Shown: in pieces, positions 60,218 to 64,000 of the stretch
Layout: every line of letters starts with the position of its first letter
How positions within the stretch are numbered: position 1 is the stretch's first letter
Assembly: GCA_029256185.1 (NCBI GenBank)
Contig: JAQSYI010000040.1
Location: forward strand, 1 to 64,000
DNA length: 64,000 bases
Origin: Paenibacillaceae bacterium
GTDB taxonomy: Bacteria; Bacillota; Bacilli; Paenibacillales; NBRC-103111
Reading direction: 5' to 3'
Position numbers and translations under genes: made by a program
The notes under the pieces: model-generated
Seen by the model: only the letters and a program-made list of their open reading frames with translations
What the model was told of the DNA's origin: nothing
Database searches by the model: none

Positions 60218-60754
60218 GTGAAGCATGCCGCAAATCTGATTTCAGCGAGCAGAATTTTCCTCGCGTTGGCCTTATTTTTTTCATTCCGTCACACGCATTT
60301 GTTCTTCCTGTTATACGTGGGCTGCGGGCTGACCGATATGCTGGACGGATTCGTGGCACGCAAAACAGGCACCCAGAGTGAACTGGGCGCCCGGCTGGAT
60401 TCGATTGCCGATATTATTTTCTTCACAGCGGCCGCCGCAGGCATATTCTCCTGGATGGAGAAGGAAATCCTTGTTTTCCTGCCTTGGATCATAGCCACAG
60501 CGATTCTTCGCGGCGCTAACATGATTATCGCCGCTTACAAATTCCGCACCTTCGCTATCCTGCATACCTGGGGCAACAAGCTCACAGGCTTCCTGTTGTT
60601 TATCACGCCTCTGTCCGTTCTGTACCAGCAACGGGTGTTTCTCTGGATCGTATGCGCCGCCGCCATAATATCCTCTGCTGAAGAATGCCTCATTCACATG
60701 ACTTCCCCGTCACTCCATCTGGACAGAAGAAGTCTGTTCCAAAGAAGGCGGTGA
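60218..60754 (+). CDS. CDP-alcohol phosphatidyltransferase-family membrane enzyme
   Basis: The 178-residue protein has about five to six transmembrane helices and the complete family signature DGx2ARx8Gx3Dx3D (DGFVARKTGTQSELGARLDS, continuing IAD). It transfers a phosphatidyl group from CDP-diacylglycerol to an alcohol, as in PgsA or cardiolipin-type synthases. Acceptor specificity is unclear, and the length and basic C-terminus (DRRSLFQRRR) suggest an accessory paralogue. It starts with GTG 60218, with GGGAGA upstream. Confidence 0.88.
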   Translation: MKHAANLISASRIFLALALFFSFRHTHLFFLLYVGCGLTDMLDGFVARKTGTQSELGARLDSIADIIFFTAAAAGIFSWMEKEILVFLPWIIATAILRGANMIIAAYKFRTFAILHTWGNKLTGFLLFITPLSVLYQQRVFLWIVCAAAIISSAEECLIHMTSPSLHLDRRSLFQRRR

Positions 60755-60839
60755 TCCTGCAGCTCCACAGTTAGTCCGGCGCTTCCTTGGACAGGCTCAC
60801 CACTGCTCTGAAGTGAGCGTCCCATAAGCCTGACCGGCT

Positions 60840-61847
60840 TTATTGTCCGGCAATGATCTGCTTAAGCACCGGATAAACCGCCTCAGCCATCCGTAAAAAG
60901 CCAAGATCATTGGGATGGCATCCGTCTATGGTGCAGGCTTCCCGGTTGTCGTTGCCAAAGAAGGTTTCTCCATCGACGAAATATACCAGGTTATCCCCTG
61001 ATGCTTTGGCATTCTCATAGGTCTGATAGATCACCTTGCGGCGTGCCTCCGAATTATCCCGGTTGGAATCGAAGTCCGGTTTGCTCAACAGCAGAATAGG
61101 CAGCTCCGGATGGGCCTTGCGGATTGCCTGGAAGAACGGCTCGTGGGTATCGGCCAGATGCTCCACGGTTGGAGCGTTATGATCATAATCAAGGATGAAT
61201 ACGCTCATATCCAATGAGGAAATATAGGAAGACATTTCCGGCTCTCCTTTGGCGGAACCGGAAAAACCCAGGTTGATATAATCCGCATCCAGCCATCTGG
61301 ACAGAAGTGCCGTATAGGCATTGCCCGGCCGTGATGCGCAGCCGCCCTCTGTAATCGAAGAGCCATAGAATACCAGAGGCCGCTCCTGCGTATAAGGAGT
61401 GGGCGCTTCCAGTTGCGCGTCATCCTCCAGTTCGATCAGCACATCCTCCAATTCCTCATTTCGGGGCAGATCAATGATGATATCCTCCATGGCATCGCTT
61501 TTCTGAAATGTCAGGAGCCCTACACGATCGTCATAGTTCTTGGGAGCAGCCACTCCCGCATAGCGGATATCGCTTCCCCTTCCCACATAGACATCTGCAC
61601 CTGCCGAGCCGGACAACGGAATCGCCCAATCGATTACATTGGTGAGCAGCTTGGTTTGAACCGTAATTTTGGTGGAATTGGTACGGAAGCGGATACGCCC
61701 GCCGACGGGATGGACGGCCCGTTTGGCAACGCCCTCCGACACCCTCTCCAGCATTTCTTCGGGAAGGCGCCAGAAACGCCGGGGCAGCAAGGAATTCAGC
61801 AGTCCGTGGATCTGGATCGGTTGTTCTGTGCAATGATACTGTTTCAT
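60840..61847 (-). CDS. SGNH-type hydrolase with N-terminal beta-sandwich domain
   Basis: About 335 residues. An N-terminal beta-rich domain (about 1-150) precedes an SGNH hydrolase domain with block I FYGSSITEGGCASRPG (nucleophile Ser), GFSGSAKGEPE and block V DGCHPNDLGFLRMAEAV (catalytic Asp and His). The layout resembles carbohydrate acetyl-esterase-like hydrolases. No signal peptide is visible. The start is uncertain: ATG 61847 is 12 bases after AAGGAG, while a TTG at 61856 is 3 bases after it. Confidence 0.85.
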   Translation of the reverse strand: MKQYHCTEQPIQIHGLLNSLLPRRFWRLPEEMLERVSEGVAKRAVHPVGGRIRFRTNSTKITVQTKLLTNVIDWAIPLSGSAGADVYVGRGSDIRYAGVAAPKNYDDRVGLLTFQKSDAMEDIIIDLPRNEELEDVLIELEDDAQLEAPTPYTQERPLVFYGSSITEGGCASRPGNAYTALLSRWLDADYINLGFSGSAKGEPEMSSYISSLDMSVFILDYDHNAPTVEHLADTHEPFFQAIRKAHPELPILLLSKPDFDSNRDNSEARRKVIYQTYENAKASGDNLVYFVDGETFFGNDNREACTIDGCHPNDLGFLRMAEAVYPVLKQIIAGQ

Positions 61848-61920
61848 AAGCGGCAAGGTCTCCTTGTGGATGGATTGATTCTCCCTCCATGATTATAGCA
61901 GATTTCGGACAACACGGAGA

Positions 61921-61960
61921 GGGCAGCAGGTTGCGTTTTTTGCGCAACAACCTGCTGCCC
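61921..61960 (-). terminator. Long hairpin after a short gene
   Basis: GGGCAGCAGGTTG (61921-61933) and CAACCTGCTGCCC (61948-61960) form a 13-bp perfect stem. No U tail follows on the minus strand, so this may be a terminator or another RNA structure. It lies between the 55-residue gene and the SGNH gene. Confidence 0.45.
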
Positions 61961-61993
61961 TTCATGAACTGTGGGGCCTGCGTTTGTTAGAGC

Positions 61994-62161
61994 TTACAAC
62001 ATTTCTACCCTGACACAAAGCTGGAAGTCCTCACGGCCGCCTGAACCAAGATTGAACGCCTGACCCACATAATATTCCTGCGCCTCCTGCTTGGTGCCGT
62101 TGAAGCTGGTGACAACCGATTTGCCGTCTTCGTAGTAGCATATTATGGTAAGCAATCCCAT
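61994..62161 (-). CDS. Short 55-residue protein of unknown function
   Basis: The frame begins MGLLTIICYYEDGKSVVTSF and contains GTKQEAQEYYVGQAFNLGSG, ending FQLCVRVEML. The RBS AAAGGAG lies 2 bases before the ATG. The composition, with alternating strands and one helix, looks like a real small beta-alpha-beta protein. I do not recognise it. It lies 152 bp downstream of the ABC-F gene on the same strand and could be its last partner. Confidence 0.6.
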   Translation of the reverse strand: MGLLTIICYYEDGKSVVTSFNGTKQEAQEYYVGQAFNLGSGGREDFQLCVRVEML

Positions 62162-62313
62162 CTCTCCTTTAGTCAGATTCCCATTGTGTTGCCGTCCTCA
62201 CTGCTGCGTATTCTTCTTTAACGCCTCCCGCTTGCGCTGAAACGGCCAAATCCCCTTGCTTTATGACAAAATAATGACAAAGCACGCCATGATGCCGCCG
62301 TAGTCGGCCAAGG

Positions 62314-63792
62314 CTATAATTCCACCGTTTTAGTGGCGATATTGCGGCAAAATTCACTGTCATGCTCCACAAAAAGAATCGTAGGCGCATATTCGAGCAG
62401 CAGCTCTTCAATCTGAATGCGGGAGATAACATCGATAAAATTAAGCGGCTCATCCCAGACATGCAAGTGGGCCTGCTCACAGAGACTTTTGGCAATCAGG
62501 ACCTTTTTCTTTTGGCCGCCGCTGAACGCCGAGATATCTTTTTCAAACTGTACTCTGGTGAAATCCAGCTTTCGAAGTATTGCTTTAAATAAGCTTTCAT
62601 CAATCCTGTTGCCGGCAGCGTAGTCCGTTAAATTGCCGTGAAGATGGGAGGTATCCTGGGAAACATAAGAGATCTGAAGCTGGCTTCCTTTTCTGAAAGT
62701 TCCTGTATATGGGATATCCTCGCCACAAATCAGCTTGATCATACTCGATTTTCCCGAACCGTTTTTTCCGAGAAGCGCAATCCGGTCCCCCTGCTCAATC
62801 GTGAAACTGACGGGTTGGAAGATGACGGTATCTCCGTAATAGATCGAGACATTTTCAAGCTCGGCAAGCCGGGTTTTATGATAAGCCAGCTGATCAAGCT
62901 TCAGACTGTCTGAACTTTCTATATTCTTGAGCAGCTTGGATTTCTCATCAACGGCAGACTGCCGCCTGTTTTCCAGGGACTTGGAGCGCTTCATCATTTT
63001 GGCCGCTTTATGTCCCACATAACCTTTATCCACCTTGGAGCCGGAATTGGTTGTGCCGTTCTTGGTCTTCTCCACTTCGTGGGACCAGTCGCCTGTCCGT
63101 TTGGCGGACTCCGACAGACGTTTGATATCCTTCTTGAGCTTTTCATTCTCTGCCAGCTCGAAGTTATCCTGCCTCCTTTTATTCTCCCGCCAATCGGAAA
63201 AATTCCCCTTCTGAATATCCACGTTGGTTTTGTTAATGGAAAGAATATGGTCAACGCAGTTATCCAGGAATGCGCGGTCATGAGAGACCAGAATAAACCC
63301 GCTCTTGGATTTAAGATAGCGGCTGACCAGCTTTCTGGCCTTGAGATCCAGGTGGTTGGTGGGCTCATCAATCAGGAGGAAGCTGTTTTCCTTCAGAAAC
63401 AGAGCGGCCAGCATCACCTTGGTCTGCTCACCGTTAGACAGGGAGGAGAAGGGCCGGTAGAGAATGTCCTCCGACAGCTCCAGATAAGAGAGCTCCCGCA
63501 GCAATTCCCACTGCAGATAATCCGGGTAGATCCCGCCGATCACATCAATCGTATGATCCTCCTTGTTGGCCACCTGGAACGGAAAATATTCAAAGCTGAC
63601 ATTGGCCGAGATATGCCCGCTGTATTCATACTTGCCCAGGAGCAGATGGAGGAAGGTGGTTTTTCCTCTGCCGTTCCTCCCTGTAAAGCCTAATTTCCAG
63701 TCCGTATCGATTTGGAAGCTCACGTTCTCGAAGATATTATCGTAACTGCCGTCATGGCTGAAGGTGAGATTGGCAACTTTTATCAAAGACAT
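62314..63792 (-). CDS. ABC-F ribosomal protection protein, Lsa-like
   Basis: About 492 residues with two ABC ATPase domains and no membrane segment. Domain 1 has Walker A GRNGRGKTT, signature LSNGEQTKV and Walker B LLIDEPTNHLD. Domain 2 has Walker A GKNGSGKSS, signature FSGGQKKKV and Walker B VWDEPLNFID. Between them lies a charged linker (about 190-290) that in this class reaches into the ribosome to displace antibiotics. Sequence near the N-terminus (MSLIKVANLTFSHDGSYDNI) resembles the Lsa group, whose members give lincosamide/streptogramin A/pleuromutilin resistance. Actual resistance is not provable here. The start has AAAGGAG upstream; a longer frame would start in the terminator stem. 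Confidence 0.9.
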   Translation of the reverse strand: MSLIKVANLTFSHDGSYDNIFENVSFQIDTDWKLGFTGRNGRGKTTFLHLLLGKYEYSGHISANVSFEYFPFQVANKEDHTIDVIGGIYPDYLQWELLRELSYLELSEDILYRPFSSLSNGEQTKVMLAALFLKENSFLLIDEPTNHLDLKARKLVSRYLKSKSGFILVSHDRAFLDNCVDHILSINKTNVDIQKGNFSDWRENKRRQDNFELAENEKLKKDIKRLSESAKRTGDWSHEVEKTKNGTTNSGSKVDKGYVGHKAAKMMKRSKSLENRRQSAVDEKSKLLKNIESSDSLKLDQLAYHKTRLAELENVSIYYGDTVIFQPVSFTIEQGDRIALLGKNGSGKSSMIKLICGEDIPYTGTFRKGSQLQISYVSQDTSHLHGNLTDYAAGNRIDESLFKAILRKLDFTRVQFEKDISAFSGGQKKKVLIAKSLCEQAHLHVWDEPLNFIDVISRIQIEELLLEYAPTILFVEHDSEFCRNIATKTVEL

Positions 63793-63855
63793 ACGTGGAT
63801 TTCTCCTTTCTGTATAGGAAGCCCCTGAAGGGAAAGCGGGCTCCTGAGAACCTGT

Positions 63856-63899
63856 AAAAAAAATATGAGCTGCAAGAAAGTTCATTCTCGCAGCTCATA
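63856..63899 (-). promoter_or_regulatory. Attenuator-like terminator in the ABC-F leader
   Basis: On the minus strand TATGAGCTGC (63890-63899) pairs with GCAGCTCATA (63864-63873), extended by TTCT/AGAA, and is followed by eight U residues (63856-63863). It ends 64 bases before the ABC-F start and points the same way, so it would stop transcription before the gene unless prevented. A short frame starts with ATG at the base of the hairpin. Confidence 0.7.
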
Positions 63900-64000
63900 C
63901 CTACAGCAAGCCAAGCCCGGCAGGGGGATGGCAAGGTTATATGGTTTATGCGAAAAGAATGAATCTCTTTCTTGCCAAAGCGCAATAAAACGGGCGGGTG

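Noticed and set aside
63752-63985. 77-codon minus-strand frame upstream of and overlapping the ABC-F start
   Set aside because: It has no RBS at its first codon and spans the terminator. Only its internal part starting at the hairpin is considered as a possible leader peptide.
1-64000. Prophage, transposase or tRNA genes
   Set aside because: No transposase, integrase, phage structural gene or tRNA-like sequence was recognised on reading; the repeats found are all non-coding.

Overview
The window looks like chromosomal DNA of a Paenibacillus-type member of the Bacillota. This is inferred from gene families and regulatory signals, not from a database search. Supporting signs are AGGAGG-type ribosome binding sites (RBS) nearly throughout, a perfect CIRCE operator, a Qox-type quinol oxidase, YesM/YesN-like two-component pairs beside LplBC-type sugar permeases, a giant protein with S-layer homology (SLH) domains, and Bacillus-like rRNA leader motifs at the left edge.

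Layout. Positions 1-460: promoter and leader of an rRNA operon that runs leftward out of the window (no rRNA gene is inside). 460-6634: a MocR-type regulator divergent from an EamA exporter, then a large GGDEF-EAL cyclic-di-GMP protein with a periplasmic sensor. 6923-8851: aguA-aguB (agmatine to putrescine). 9073-12911: qoxABCD. 13545-19668: a leftward cluster of padR, an iron-sulfur flavoprotein, eutA, eutB, eutC and a small membrane protein. 19976-20329: a YjbR-like gene. 20403-34846: a carbohydrate locus with a 2546-residue SLH-anchored exoprotein, a solute-binding protein (SBP), two permeases and a YesMN-like pair. 35145-47930: a second carbohydrate block with an AraC/cupin regulator, an SGNH hydrolase, an SBP with two permeases, a second SBP, a second two-component pair and an unrecognised intracellular protein. 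48155-50515: carboxy(nor)spermidine dehydrogenase and decarboxylase. 50765-64000: housekeeping and accessory genes (ywbE, htpG under CIRCE, Fic, VOC, PadR-DUF4180, methyltransferase, Lrp plus EamA, DUF1801, a CDP-alcohol transferase, SGNH, and an ABC-F protein behind an attenuator-like leader).

How the genes work together. aguA/aguB make putrescine, and the dehydrogenase/decarboxylase pair 40 kb away could convert it to spermidine through carboxyspermidine. The two carbohydrate blocks fit a scheme of surface-bound glycan processing, ABC uptake of oligosaccharides and two-component sensing. The eut genes encode only ammonia-lyase and its reactivase, with no microcompartment genes in view.

The most unusual content is intergenic. 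There are two copies of an element carrying four palindromes at 51-72-51 bp spacing, and an unrelated four-palindrome array at 52-63-52 bp. A hairpin-forming leader element occurs as four exact-period 68-bp repeats before a VOC gene and again between two permease genes, ending both times at the same ribosome-binding context. A third family of hairpins (three copies, one inside the rRNA leader) varies at both strands of its stem in step. Starts were chosen from RBS position and promoters, so several differ from the longest possible reading frame.
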